NCBI GenBank assembly: GCA_025963185.1 | Contig: JAOPVE010000041.1 | Coordinates: 1 to 33,078, forward strand | DNA length: 33,078 bases | Reading direction: 5' to 3' | From: Actinomycetes bacterium | GTDB taxonomy: Bacteria > Actinomycetota > Actinomycetes > Mycobacteriales > Cryptosporangiaceae | Part shown: in pieces, positions 7,736 to 16,676 of the stretch | Layout: every line of letters starts with the position of its first letter | Position numbering within the stretch: position 1 is the stretch's first letter | Made by a program: the position numbers and the translations under genes | Notes under the pieces: generated by a model | Told to the model about the DNA's origin: nothing | Databases searched by the model: none | What the model saw: only the letters and a program-made list of their open reading frames with translations

Positions 7736-8007
7736 GTACCGACTCCGATGCTCCCTTGCGCGGTCGGAGATTCCGGCGGGGATCAATAGCCCGCAATACC
7801 GAACCGCGCGCTATTCCGTACGGCGCTCGATGACGTCACAACGTGTCCGAGGAGCCAGCCCCCGGCTTCCCCAGCACGCTCGGGGAACGCCCTGACGGTG
7901 CGGGGGCCGGAGCTGTACCCGAACCAGCTGTCCGACGTCCTTCTCATGGTTGACGCCTGTGTGCAGAATCAGGCGGCGCTGGACGTGCCGACGACGGGGG
8001 TCATGCC
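7736..8007. other. Leader region of the TIR-WD40 gene, possible small ORF
   Basis: No clear gene is present. A rightward frame from GTG 7898 to 8092 (64 codons) begins with RGPELYPNQLSDVLLMVDA, has coding-like codon use and overlaps the TIR start out of frame, but no family is recognised. A hairpin TTCCCC-n9-GGGGAA lies at 7867-7887. GGGGG at about 7996-8000 serves as the ribosome binding site for the TIR gene. Confidence 0.3.
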
Positions 8008-11000
8008 GTGTCCTTCAATGGGTTCATCTCCTACAGCCATGCCGCAGATGGCCGGCTTGCCCCAGCGGTGCAGCGTGGGCTGCACCAGCTAGCGAAGCCC
8101 TGGCATCGACGGCGCGCCTTATGGGTCTTCCGCGACCAGACCGGGCTGGCGGTGACCCCGGGGCTGTGGTCGTCGATCCAGAAGGCCCTGGACGGCTCGG
8201 AGTGGTTCATACTGATGGCCTCACCAGAGGCTGCGCGCTCGCAGTGGGTCAACCGCGAGATCGAGCACTGGGTCGCGATGAAGCCCGCAGATCGCATCCT
8301 TCCAGTGGTGACCGGCGGGGAGTGGCGCTGGGATCCCTCGCGAGGCGACTTCGCGGAGGACTCGACGGCGGTCCCGTCCGCGCTGCGCGGAGTGTTCGCC
8401 GAGGAACCCCTGTTCCTGGATCTGCGCTGGGCGCGCGAGGACCAGCACCTGAGTTTGCGGCACTCGCGCTTCCGGGACGCGGTGGCGCAGCTGGCCGCCC
8501 CGATGCACGGGGTGAGCAAGGACGACCTGGAAGGCGAGGACGTCCGGCAGCACAGGACGGCGCAGCGGTTGCGGGCCGCCGCGGTGACCGCGGTGGTGGT
8601 CCTGGGCCTGATGACGTCTCTGTCCGGGGCCTTCGCCGTGCGCAGCGCAGGCAAGGCGACCGCCGCCGCAGCCGAAGCGCTGCGGCAACAGCGCGTGGCG
8701 GCGAAGCAGAAGGGCAGCGCCGAGCGGTCGGCTGCGGACGCGCGCTGGCAGGAGAAGAACGCGCGCACGCAGGAGAAGCGTGCGAAGGACGCGGGGGCCG
8801 AAGCGCGGCGGCAGGACGAGAACGCGCGCCAGCAGGCCGAGAACGCGCGCAAACAGCAGGCGCTGGCGGATCAGGCGTCCGCACGCGCACGTGAGCAGGA
8901 ACGCCTGGCCCAGCAGCAGCGCGAGCTGGCCAAGCACTCCGCCGCAGACGCGACCCGGCAGAAGCAGGTCGCCGACGGCCAAGAGCGGCTCGCGCAGGAA
9001 GCCTCGGCAGAGGCCGCGCGGCAGAAGGAGCTCGCCCGGGAGCAGCAGCGGCTGGCCGACGAAGCCGCCAAGGACGCCGCGCGGCAGAAGCAGGCCGCCG
9101 AAGAGGAGCGCCGCAAGGCCGACGAGGCCGCCGCCGACGCCCGCCGCCAGCAGGACAACGCCGACCGGCAGCAACGGATCGCGGTCGGCCGTCGCGCGAA
9201 CAACGAGGCGAAGGCGGCGCTCGCGGATGACCCGAAAACTGCCGTCATGCTCAGCACCGCCGCGGCAAAGGTGCAGTCGGACGAAGAAGCGCGCAAGCAC
9301 CTCGCCGGCCTGGTCACCTCGACGCACTACGCGGGCCCACTGGGCCACTTCGTCGACGTGGCGTATCTCGGCAACGACGTGCTGCTCGCGCAGGACAATT
9401 CCCGGCTGCGGCTGTGGAACGTGGCCGACAGGGCGAATCCGTCTCCAGTGGCGGACCTCGGCGGTTACGACCAGTGGACGGCCAGTCCGAACGGACGGAC
9501 GGTCGCCGCTGCGGCCTACAACGGATCCTCGGTGTTTCTGCTGGACGTGACGAAGCCATCGGCCTCCACACCGCTCGCCGAGATCCCGGTCAGTTCGGGG
9601 GTGTCCAGTCTCACGATCAGCCCGGACGGGCGCACTCTGTTCGTGGGCGCCCAGGACTGGAGCGCCAACGACGTGGGCGACCTGTGGGATGTGTCGGACC
9701 TCCGCCGGCCGAAGCCACTCGCCACCCGGTTCGACGGCTCGGCATTCGTGGCCAAGGCCGCATTCAGCTGGGACGGGACCGCCCTGGTGACCCTGGATGA
9801 TGACGCCAAGACAACCGTGTGGAACCTGGCCGATCCCACCAAGCCGGAAAAGGCTGCCGCACTTGATGGCACGGTGTGCAGCGAAGGCGTGAACGCTATG
9901 GCCTTTCTGCCGAGAGCGCCTGAACTCGTCATCGGCTGCAACGACCACACCCTGCTCGTCGATCTGTCGAATCCGGCCGAGCCAACGGGAACCGTGTTGA
10001 TGGCTGACGTGGGCGGCAAGGTCACCTCGCTCCTCGTCAGCGCGGACGGCCGCAGGCTCGCCACCGGCGTCGAGACCGTGGTTAGCCGCGGCATCGAGAG
10101 CGGATTCGCGACCGTGTCGGAGCTGGGCGGCGCCAGCCCCGGCGTGCCGCGCGAGCTTGTCCGCGTGCCGGAGCCCGGAAAGCTGCGGGCCATGGCCCTG
10201 ACCCCGGACGGGCGAACATTGACCACCTCCGATGGGGAGGCGCTCACGAGGCAGTGGAACGTGGACGCCTACGGCGCTCCGGAATCGCGGTCCGCCCTCA
10301 CCAGCGGGGGGCAGCAGGGCCTGGCCACGGCGTTCACCCCGGACGGTCGTTCGATGCTGACTGTCGGCTCGAACCCGCAGGCAGCGGTGTGGGACGTGTC
10401 CCACCCGTCCGCCCCTGTCCGGCGGGCCAGCCCTACCGTTCACGACAAGCCGATCTACCGCGCGGCGTTCACTCCCGACGCGCGCATCCTGGCCACCGCG
10501 GACGCAGACGGCCGGGTAAGGGTCTCGGACATGTCCGATCCGGCTCACCCGGCGACCATTGCGGAGTTCGTTGCGCAGGTCATCGCGCAGGTCGGCTCGG
10601 AGGGCGAGATCGTGATCAGCCCGGACGGCAGGACGATCGCCGCGGGTACGGAGTTCGGTTCTCCCGTGCTGTGGGATGTGACCCGGGCTGGCGCCGTAAC
10701 CCGGCTCCGTCCACTCGGCAACAGCGTCATGCCGATGGCGTTCGGCCCGGACGGCCGGACCGTGGCCATCGCGGACCGGCCCGGTTCGGGGGCCTCGCTG
10801 TGGACCCTGGACGGCGCCGGGGGCCCGACTCGGGTCCGGCCGATCGGCGCCCTGGGCGGTGCATCCGTCGGAACGATTGCCTTCAGTCCGGACGGCGGGA
10901 AAGTAGCCATGGTGGGCTGGGGCACGGGTGGGCTCTGGGACGTGAGCCAGGCCCGCTCCCGCCAAACCGGTGCATTCAGTATCCGCGGGGCTACCGGCTC

Positions 11001-11358
11001 CGCCGAATTCAGCCGCGACGGCCGGACGCTAGCCATCCTGGGCCAGTACAACACGGCCTTGTGGGACGTCGCTGGCGGAGTCGATCCTGTCCAGGTCGGA
11101 GAGATACCACTCGATGCGGATCTGGTCAGTTTCCGGCTCACGGCTACGTTCAGCCCGGACGGGCGGACCCTGGCGACCGGCAAGGCCGACTACACCGGTT
11201 CCGAGGGAATCGCCGCGCTGTGGGATCTCACGAAGCTCGCCGGACTGCGCGCCGATCCCACGCTGCAGGGGTGCGCGATCACGGGCCGCGGCCTGTCGGA
11301 GGACGAGTGGGCCCGCTACATCCCCGAACTCCCGCACCGGAAGACCTGCCCGCACTGA
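8008..11358 (+). CDS. TIR domain - membrane segment - coiled coil - WD40 protein
   Basis: The 1116-residue protein starts at GTG 8008 (GGGGG 7 bases upstream). Residues 1-165 form a TIR domain: FISYSH (6-11), WVFRDQTGL (39-47), and W80-VNRE84, where Glu84 fits the catalytic glutamate of TIR NADases. Residues 190-210 form one hydrophobic helix after a basic stretch. Residues 215-400 are an Ala/Gln/Arg/Glu coiled coil with 21-residue periodicity (ARQKQxA units). After DDPKTAVML near residue 410, WD40 repeats run from 444 to 1105. I count 14 blade-like units, most with a (S/T)PDGRT motif, matching two seven-bladed propellers. The layout after the TIR copies actinomycete nSTAND-WD40 proteins, with TIR replacing the NTPase. 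With basic residues before the helix, TIR inside and propellers outside is likely. A sensor or antiphage role is inference. Confidence 0.8.
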   Translation: MSFNGFISYSHAADGRLAPAVQRGLHQLAKPWHRRRALWVFRDQTGLAVTPGLWSSIQKALDGSEWFILMASPEAARSQWVNREIEHWVAMKPADRILPVVTGGEWRWDPSRGDFAEDSTAVPSALRGVFAEEPLFLDLRWAREDQHLSLRHSRFRDAVAQLAAPMHGVSKDDLEGEDVRQHRTAQRLRAAAVTAVVVLGLMTSLSGAFAVRSAGKATAAAAEALRQQRVAAKQKGSAERSAADARWQEKNARTQEKRAKDAGAEARRQDENARQQAENARKQQALADQASARAREQERLAQQQRELAKHSAADATRQKQVADGQERLAQEASAEAARQKELAREQQRLADEAAKDAARQKQAAEEERRKADEAAADARRQQDNADRQQRIAVGRRANNEAKAALADDPKTAVMLSTAAAKVQSDEEARKHLAGLVTSTHYAGPLGHFVDVAYLGNDVLLAQDNSRLRLWNVADRANPSPVADLGGYDQWTASPNGRTVAAAAYNGSSVFLLDVTKPSASTPLAEIPVSSGVSSLTISPDGRTLFVGAQDWSANDVGDLWDVSDLRRPKPLATRFDGSAFVAKAAFSWDGTALVTLDDDAKTTVWNLADPTKPEKAAALDGTVCSEGVNAMAFLPRAPELVIGCNDHTLLVDLSNPAEPTGTVLMADVGGKVTSLLVSADGRRLATGVETVVSRGIESGFATVSELGGASPGVPRELVRVPEPGKLRAMALTPDGRTLTTSDGEALTRQWNVDAYGAPESRSALTSGGQQGLATAFTPDGRSMLTVGSNPQAAVWDVSHPSAPVRRASPTVHDKPIYRAAFTPDARILATADADGRVRVSDMSDPAHPATIAEFVAQVIAQVGSEGEIVISPDGRTIAAGTEFGSPVLWDVTRAGAVTRLRPLGNSVMPMAFGPDGRTVAIADRPGSGASLWTLDGAGGPTRVRPIGALGGASVGTIAFSPDGGKVAMVGWGTGGLWDVSQARSRQTGAFSIRGATGSAEFSRDGRTLAILGQYNTALWDVAGGVDPVQVGEIPLDADLVSFRLTATFSPDGRTLATGKADYTGSEGIAALWDLTKLAGLRADPTLQGCAITGRGLSEDEWARYIPELPHRKTCPH

Positions 11359-11627
11359 CGTGACGCGCTCCAGACAGCGCAGGCAAGCGACGCAGAGGAC
11401 TGGTAGAACAGGCCATGCCGGGCGCGGCGGCGCCGAGGTAGGCGTTCTGGTGGTCTCCGCGAACACGAGGTCGCGGACCAGGGGATCCTGCTCTCCACGC
11501 CCCAGCGTTGAACACGTCGCGGCGATGTGGCCCGATTCCGCGCGGCGGCGTCTCAGCTAGAGACAAGCATCGCCAGCCCAGCGCCATGCGAACGCTTTTC
11601 GACGCTGCCATGAACTACGCTCCGCGC
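11359..11627. other. Intergenic stretch, promoter of small gene only
   Basis: No gene is supported here on either strand. The right end holds TACGCT (11616-11621), a plausible -10 hexamer placed 6 bases before the ATG of the next gene, as expected for leaderless transcription. No good -35 is visible. Confidence 0.35.
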
Positions 11628-11855
11628 ATGAGCAAGGTCGATGCGCAGCGCGCACTGCGTGAAGCCCGGTACGCGGCTACCCGTCCGTCACCGGGCAGCC
11701 GCGGGCCCGACCCGGCCGACCGGCCCGCTCCCCCGCAAGCGGCGGAGTTGGACAGCCCGAGCGACGGGACGGAGCTGTGCGGACACCGCAGCATGGGCAG
11801 CAAGAGCTGTCGGCGGACCGCCGGACATGAGGAGAAGAGCCACCGATACAAGTGA
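11628..11855 (+). CDS. Conserved small actinomycete protein with CGH...C...GH motif
   Basis: The 75-residue protein has three parts: an N-terminal basic helix (MSKVDAQRALREARYAA), a Pro-rich middle, and a C-terminal CGHRSMGSKSCRRTAGH followed by EKSHRYK. The Cys-His...Cys...His spacing suggests a small metal-binding knuckle. I recall similar small proteins of unknown function in actinomycetes but cannot name a family. Start ATG 11628 is chosen over in-frame ATG 11586 because conserved-looking residues begin there and a -10-like TACGCT lies 6 bases upstream with no ribosome binding site, a leaderless arrangement. Neighbours give no functional clue. Confidence 0.6.
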   Translation: MSKVDAQRALREARYAATRPSPGSRGPDPADRPAPPQAAELDSPSDGTELCGHRSMGSKSCRRTAGHEEKSHRYK

Positions 11856-12047
11856 GCTGACGGCGTATCCGACGGTGGGGCGAGTTGGGCACGGACACCC
11901 GACTCAGCGACGGCACGGGTGCCCCGGACACCACGGACTGCGCGAACGTCCGCGCTGCCTGTGGCGACTCCATCGACCGCGCGGAGTGGTGATGCGTGAA
12001 GAAGTAGACACTCGCCTCGGCTCGGCGAACCGCGCGCGAGTCAACCG
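11856..12047. other. Non-coding stretch between the small gene and the broken regulator
   Basis: I see no gene. The minus frame that carries the P-loop fragment stays open to 11904, but the residues are low-complexity and unlike the family, so this is a junction sequence left after the 3' loss of the regulator. Confidence 0.3.
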
Positions 12048-12634
12048 CTGCCCGTCGGGGAACTGATCAGCGACGGCGTGTCCCCAGTGGACCGCGGCTG
12101 TCGTCTTCCCAGCGCCCGCCGGACCCGGCACCAGCACGACAGCTCCCGGCCGTCCTTCGCCCACGCCGGCCAGCAGGTCACCGAGAGCGGCCAGGACCGC
12201 CGTCCGGTCGGTGAAGCCAGCGACGTCCGGCGGGAGCTGTCGCGGCGGGCGCGGAGCGGGCGCTGTCGCGGCGGGCGCGGAGCGGGCGCCGCACCGGCCA
12301 CACCTGGGAGCGGCCCGGCACACGCCAGCTCACGCATCAGGTCCTGATAGGAGCGCCGCCAGTGCTCGGGGTCGGCCGGGCCCGGCCGCCCGGCGTGCCG
12401 GTCACATGCCCGCACGAACGCCCGGACGAACTCCCGCGAGGGCGGCGACACGCCACTCAGCTTGTCGCTGATCGTCGACCGCGCGAACGCCTCGCCGCCC
12501 TGCCGCATCAGGGCCACCAGGCCGCGGATCGACGGGCCGCCACAGTCCCGCGGCAGCTCGCGCAGCTGGTCGGCGAACCGCGCCAGCGGCGGCGCGGTCG
12601 AGCGCCGCGGCGGAGGCGGCGAGGCTCTGGTCAT
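12048..12634 (-). pseudogene. Broken HTH + NB-ARC (P-loop) regulator
   Basis: Two minus-strand frames form one ancestral gene. The first (from ATG 12634) holds an N-terminal HTH-like region (SIRGLVALMRQ, FARSTISDKLSG, FVRAFVRACDRH). The second holds LPPDVAGFTDR, the P-loop GPAGAGKTT and VADQFPDGQ, the hallmark start of an NB-ARC ATPase in AfsR-like actinomycete regulators. The frames are joined by a perfect 26-bp tandem duplication at 12236-12287. Removing one copy puts both halves in the same frame, so the duplication caused the frameshift. After FPDGQ the usual LYVNLRG is missing and homology ends at about 12048. The gene is therefore also truncated, with no Walker B, ARC or TPR parts. It is almost certainly non-functional. 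Confidence 0.75.
12236..12287. repeat. Perfect 26-bp tandem duplication
   Basis: Two identical units, 12236-12261 and 12262-12287, each begin GCTGTCGCGGCGGGC. Both reading frames of the broken regulator contain the encoded APAPRPPRQ stretch, one from each copy. As 26 is not a multiple of three, the duplication shifts the frame. A perfect match implies a recent event. Confidence 0.9.
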
Positions 12635-12806
12635 CGGCTGGCACGGTGGGGCGCGAGCTCATTGCTCAGCTCGCGCCCGACCATCGCCTGTGCGGCGCTC
12701 TACTCGACGAGATGGTCGGTGTGGGAGACGACGAACTCTCCGTGATCGGTGGACGGTACCCAGAGACCGTGGCGGCCACGGATCCGGACGCCGGGCCGCT
12801 CGGTCT
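12635..12806. other. Stretch downstream of araA with an unassigned 3' coding-like tail
   Basis: On the minus strand, just past the araA stop, a frame overlapping araA reads [18 protein letters not shown], then TDHGEFVVSHTDHLVE and a stop at about 12700. Third positions are strongly G/C, as in real genes, but there is no start codon independent of araA. It may be the remnant of a lost gene fused to the araA end. No terminator hairpin is evident. Confidence 0.25.
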
Positions 12807-14312
12807 TCAGCGGGTGGCGAGGCGATGGTAGGCCTGGGTCCAGCGCAGTTCCTGGATGAATCGGCGGACCTGGGTCGATCCGTCGATCAGGGCCAGTTCG
12901 GTACGGGTGATCTCGGCGAAGTCCCACAGGTGCTCGCTGGTCAGCGCTGTGGACAGCACGGTGTGGTGGGGTCCGCCAGCGGTGAGCCACGCCTCGGTGG
13001 AGGTGCGCAGGTCCGGCGCTGGCTTCCAGACCGCTCGCGCCACCGGCAACTTGGGCAGGGGTGCGTCGGGTTCGACGACCTCCACCTCGTTGCCGATGAA
13101 CCGGAACCGGTCCCCCACGTCGGCGATCCCCAGGATGACCGCCGGACCCGGGGCGGCGTCGAAAACCAGGCGGACCGGGTCCTCGCGGTTCCCGATCCCG
13201 AGCGGGTGGATCTCCAGGCGGGGCGTCCCCGCGGCGATGGTCGGGCACACCTCGAGCATGTGCGCGCCGAGGATCCGCTCGTGACCGGGCACCAGGTTGT
13301 AGGTGTAGTCCTCCATGAACGAGGTGCCCCCGGCCAGCCCGTGCGCCATGACCTTGAGCGCACGCAGCATGGCCGCGGTCTTCCAGTCACCCTCGCCGCC
13401 GAAGCCGTATCCGTCTGCCATCAGCCGCTGGACCGCCAGGCCGGGTAGCTGGCGGAGCCCGCCGAGGTCCTCGAAGTTGGTAGTGAACGCCGTGAACCCG
13501 CCCGAGGTGAGGAAGGACCGCAGGCCCAGCTCGATCCGGGCGCCGTACCGCAGGGACTCGTGCCGCTCGCCGCCGGTCCGCAGTTCGGGGGCGACGTCGT
13601 ACGTGCTCTCGTACTCGGTGGCGAGGGCGTCCACGTCGGAGCCGGCGATGGAGTCCACGACCGCGACGAGGTCGTTCACGCCGTAGGTGTTGACAGAGAT
13701 CCCGAACCTCAGCTCGGCCTCGACCTTGTCGCCCTCCGTCACGGCGACGTTGCGCATGTTGTCGCCGAAGCGGGCCAGGCGGCCACCACGCAGGGCGGCC
13801 GCGGCGGCCGCGGCCCGCGCCCAGGTCGCGATCCGCGCGCTCACCGCGGGATCGCTGACATGCCCGGCCACGGTCTTGCGGGCGAGGCCGAGGCGGGTCT
13901 GGATGTAACCGAATTCGCGGTCGCCGTGCGCGGCCTGGTTCAGATTCATGAAGTCCATGTCGATCTCGCCCCACGGCAGCTCGACATTGGCCTGGGTGTG
14001 CAGGTGCAGCAGCGGTTTGGCCAGCGCGTCCAGCCCCAGGATCCACATCTTGGCCGGGGAGAACGTGTGCATCCACGTGATCACCCCGAGGCAGGCGTCG
14101 TCGGTGTTCGCGTCGAGCAGCACCCGCCGGATCGCGCCCGGCTCGGTCAGGACCGGCTTCCAGACCACCTCCCACGGGATGTCCCCGGTGCTCCCGAGTT
14201 GCTTGGTGATCTCCTGCGACTGCGCGGCCACCTGGCCGAGGATGTCGTCGCCGTAGAGGCCCTGGCTCCCGGTGAGGAACCAGATCTGCCCCGGCATCGT
14301 CGCGATGCTCAT
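12807..14312 (-). CDS. araA: L-arabinose isomerase AraA
   Basis: The 501-residue enzyme converts L-arabinose to L-ribulose in the cytoplasm. Its length equals the E. coli family. The metal and catalytic residues are present: Glu307 in GGEGDW, Glu334 in SFMEDYTY, His351 in GAHMLEV and His450 in GGPHHT. The N-terminus has [11 protein letters not shown]. The frame is open 28 codons further upstream, but ATG 14312 has AAGGAG 7 bases before it and matches family starts. It is the last gene of the leftward operon, 22 bp after araD. Regulation is expected from the LacI-controlled promoter upstream of chvE, unless internal promoters exist. Confidence 0.95.
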   Translation of the reverse strand: MSIATMPGQIWFLTGSQGLYGDDILGQVAAQSQEITKQLGSTGDIPWEVVWKPVLTEPGAIRRVLLDANTDDACLGVITWMHTFSPAKMWILGLDALAKPLLHLHTQANVELPWGEIDMDFMNLNQAAHGDREFGYIQTRLGLARKTVAGHVSDPAVSARIATWARAAAAAAALRGGRLARFGDNMRNVAVTEGDKVEAELRFGISVNTYGVNDLVAVVDSIAGSDVDALATEYESTYDVAPELRTGGERHESLRYGARIELGLRSFLTSGGFTAFTTNFEDLGGLRQLPGLAVQRLMADGYGFGGEGDWKTAAMLRALKVMAHGLAGGTSFMEDYTYNLVPGHERILGAHMLEVCPTIAAGTPRLEIHPLGIGNREDPVRLVFDAAPGPAVILGIADVGDRFRFIGNEVEVVEPDAPLPKLPVARAVWKPAPDLRTSTEAWLTAGGPHHTVLSTALTSEHLWDFAEITRTELALIDGSTQVRRFIQELRWTQAYHRLATR

Positions 14313-14334
14313 GTTGCGCTCCTTCACGGGTGGG

Positions 14335-15015
14335 TCAGCGCTGGCCGTAGACGTTCTGGTACCGGTCGTAGAGCCGGTCGACGTCGGCTCGCGCAATGGG
14401 CTGCGGATCGCCGAGCTGGCGGGTCAGGTGGACGGTGCGGGCGACGTCCTCGCACATCACGGCGGCCTTGACGGCGGCCCGGGCGGTCCGGCCGATGGTG
14501 AAGACGCCGTGGTTGCGCATGAGGACCGCCGGGGAGCGGGATCCACGCAGGGTCGCCACGATCCCCTTGCCGATGTCGTCGCTGCCGATCAGCGCGAACG
14601 GGCCGATCGGGATCTCGCCCCCGAACTCGTCCGCCATCGCGGTCAGCACGCACGGGACGGGCTCGCCGCGGGCCGCCCAGGCCGAGGCGTAGGGCGAGTG
14701 CGTGTGGACCACGCCGCCGACCTCGGGCATCGCGCGGTACACGTAGGCGTGCGCCGCGGTGTCGCTCGACGGGGACAGGTCGCCCTCGACGACGTTCCCG
14801 TCCAGGTCACACAGGATCATCGTGTCCGGCGCGATCTCGTCGTAGTCGACGCCGCTGGGCTTGATGATGAACAGGCCGGCGCCGGGGACCCGGCCGGAGA
14901 CGTTCCCGGCGGTCCAGGCGACGAGGTTGTAGCGGACGAGCTCGGCGTGCAGCTCGCTGACCTCGTGGCGGACGGCCTCGATGGCCGCTGCCCGGGCCGA
15001 CCCGGCCGTGGTCAT
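14335..15015 (-). CDS. araD: L-ribulose-5-phosphate 4-epimerase AraD
   Basis: The 226-residue class II aldolase-fold enzyme turns L-ribulose 5-phosphate into D-xylulose 5-phosphate, joining arabinose to the pentose phosphate pathway. Zinc ligands are seen in VVHTHSPYA (His104, His106) and RNHGVF (His169). Asp85 in SPSSDT lies at the position of the catalytic Asp of the E. coli enzyme, with the same offset from the HTH pair. The phosphate-site motif AGNVSGR is at 36-42. ATG 15015 overlaps the araB stop by four bases (ATGA), and AAAGGCGG inside araB is its ribosome binding site, so translation is coupled. The order B-D-A differs from the E. coli B-A-D order. Confidence 0.93.
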   Translation of the reverse strand: MTTAGSARAAAIEAVRHEVSELHAELVRYNLVAWTAGNVSGRVPGAGLFIIKPSGVDYDEIAPDTMILCDLDGNVVEGDLSPSSDTAAHAYVYRAMPEVGGVVHTHSPYASAWAARGEPVPCVLTAMADEFGGEIPIGPFALIGSDDIGKGIVATLRGSRSPAVLMRNHGVFTIGRTARAAVKAAVMCEDVARTVHLTRQLGDPQPIARADVDRLYDRYQNVYGQR

Positions 15016-16676
15016 GATGTGGCCGCCTTTCGCTTGATGTCGCGGAGCCGGTGCATGACGTCGTTGCCGCCCCGGCCGAAGTAGTCGTGCAGGGCGGAGT
15101 ACTCGGCGTACAGGGCGTCGTAGGCCGCGGCGCGGCGCTCGTCCGGGGTGTACGCGCCCGTCTGCTTGTGTCCCATCGCGGCCGACGCGGCGTGGACGTC
15201 GGGGTAGGCCCCCGCGGCCACGGCGGCGTGGATCGCCGATCCGAGCGCCGGACCCTGGGCCGACGAGAGCAGGGACAGCGGCCGGCGGGTCACGTCGGCG
15301 TAGAGCTGCATGAGGAACTGGTTCTTCAGGAGCCCGCCGGCCACGACCAGCTCGGTGACCGGAACTCCGGCGGCCTGGAACGACTCGATGATCTTCCGGG
15401 TGCCGAACGCGGTGGCCTCCAGGAGCGCCCGGTAGATCTCCTCGGGCCTGGTGCCGAGCGTGAGCCCGACGACGAGGCCGGACAGTTCGTGGTCCACCAG
15501 CACGGACCGGTTGCCGCTGTGCCAGTCGAGCGCGACCAGGCCGTGCTCGCCCACCGCCTGCTCGGCGGCGAGCGCGGTGAGGTACTGGTGCAGATCCAGG
15601 TTCCGCTCGGCGGCCGCGCGCTCGTACGCGGCGGGCACGGCGTTGCGGACGAACCACGCGAAGATGTCCCCCACGCCGCTCTGCCCGGCCTCGTAGCCCC
15701 ACAGTCCCGGGGTGATGCCGTCGCGGACCACCCCGCACATGCCGGCCACCTCGCCGAGCTGGTCGCTGTTCATCACGTGGCAGGTGGACGTGCCCATCAC
15801 CGCGAGCATCTGGCCCGGCTCGACGGCCTGTGCCGCGGGCGCGGTGACGTGCGCGTCGACGTTGCCCACGGCGACCGGCGTGCCCGGCCGCAGCCCGGTC
15901 CAGCGGGCGGCCTGCTCGGTCAGCCCGCCCGCCAGTCCGCCGAGCGGCGCCAGTGGCTGGGCGACCTTGGACTCGAAGAACCCGGTGAACCGCTCGTCGA
16001 GCGCGGCGAGGAAGTCCGGGGAGGGATAGGAACCGTCCTGGTAGACCGCCTTGTACCCCGCCGTGCAGGCGTTGCGCACGTACGTGCCGCAGAGCTGCCA
16101 GATGATCCAGTCGGCGGCCTCGACCCAGCGCTCGGTGCGCGCGTACAGCTCCGGATCCTCTTCGAGCAGTTGCAGGCCCTTCGCCAGCTCCCACTCGGAC
16201 GAGAGCTTGCCACCGTACCGGCCGATCCACGGCTCGCCGCGGGCGTGCGCGAGTGCGTTGATCCGGTCGGCCTGGCCCTGCGCGGCGTGGTGGCGCCACA
16301 GCTTGACGTAGGCGTGCGGGCGGTCCGCGTACTCGGGCAGGTCGCTGAGCGGAGTGCCGTCGGCGAGGGTGGGCAGCACCGTGCAGGCGGTGAAGTCGGT
16401 GCCGATGCCGATCACGTCGTCCGCGGAGGCACCGCTGGTAGCCAGCGCCTTCGGCACGGCGGTGCGCAGCACGTCGAGGTAGTCCGAGGGCACCTGGAGC
16501 GCCCAGTCGTGGGGCAGCCGCACGTCGCTGCCCGGCAGCGCGCCGGTCACCACCGCGTGGGAGTACTCGTGGACCGCGCTGCCCAGTTCCTCGCCGTCGT
16601 CCACCGCGACCACCACCGCCCGCCCCGACAGGGTGCCGAAGTCCACCCCGATGACGACGGGGCGCCGGGCCGTCAC
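15012..16676 (-). CDS. araB: L-ribulokinase AraB
   Basis: The 554-residue FGGY-family kinase phosphorylates L-ribulose with ATP. Visible features are the N-terminal phosphate loop GVDFGTLSGRA (10-20), IGTDFTACTVLP, the substrate-side GNVDAHVTAPAA, the ATP-domain MGTSTCHVM, and the C-terminal VVAGGLLKNQFLMQ with GPALGSAIHAA. Its length fits ribulokinases (about 550-570) rather than xylulokinases (about 490). The start GTG 16676 overlaps the permease stop (GTGA), and the end overlaps araD (ATGA). A much longer open frame continues rightward to 20393 in antisense-like low-complexity sequence and is not real. Confidence 0.93.
   Translation of the reverse strand: MTARRPVVIGVDFGTLSGRAVVVAVDDGEELGSAVHEYSHAVVTGALPGSDVRLPHDWALQVPSDYLDVLRTAVPKALATSGASADDVIGIGTDFTACTVLPTLADGTPLSDLPEYADRPHAYVKLWRHHAAQGQADRINALAHARGEPWIGRYGGKLSSEWELAKGLQLLEEDPELYARTERWVEAADWIIWQLCGTYVRNACTAGYKAVYQDGSYPSPDFLAALDERFTGFFESKVAQPLAPLGGLAGGLTEQAARWTGLRPGTPVAVGNVDAHVTAPAAQAVEPGQMLAVMGTSTCHVMNSDQLGEVAGMCGVVRDGITPGLWGYEAGQSGVGDIFAWFVRNAVPAAYERAAAERNLDLHQYLTALAAEQAVGEHGLVALDWHSGNRSVLVDHELSGLVVGLTLGTRPEEIYRALLEATAFGTRKIIESFQAAGVPVTELVVAGGLLKNQFLMQLYADVTRRPLSLLSSAQGPALGSAIHAAVAAGAYPDVHAASAAMGHKQTGAYTPDERRAAAYDALYAEYSALHDYFGRGGNDVMHRLRDIKRKAATS

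Noticed and set aside
7536-7738. 3-bp target duplication around the mini IS3 element
   Set aside because: Flanks are GAC and GTA, not identical, so no duplication can be claimed.
7867-7887. TTCCCC-n9-GGGGAA hairpin before the TIR gene, also CRISPR-repeat-like
   Set aside because: Single copy, no spacing pattern, no cas genes; at most a minor regulatory hairpin.
14313-14396. N-terminal extension of AraA by 28 residues
   Set aside because: Unlike the family and upstream of a clear AAGGAG-ATG; the extension overlaps the araD end.
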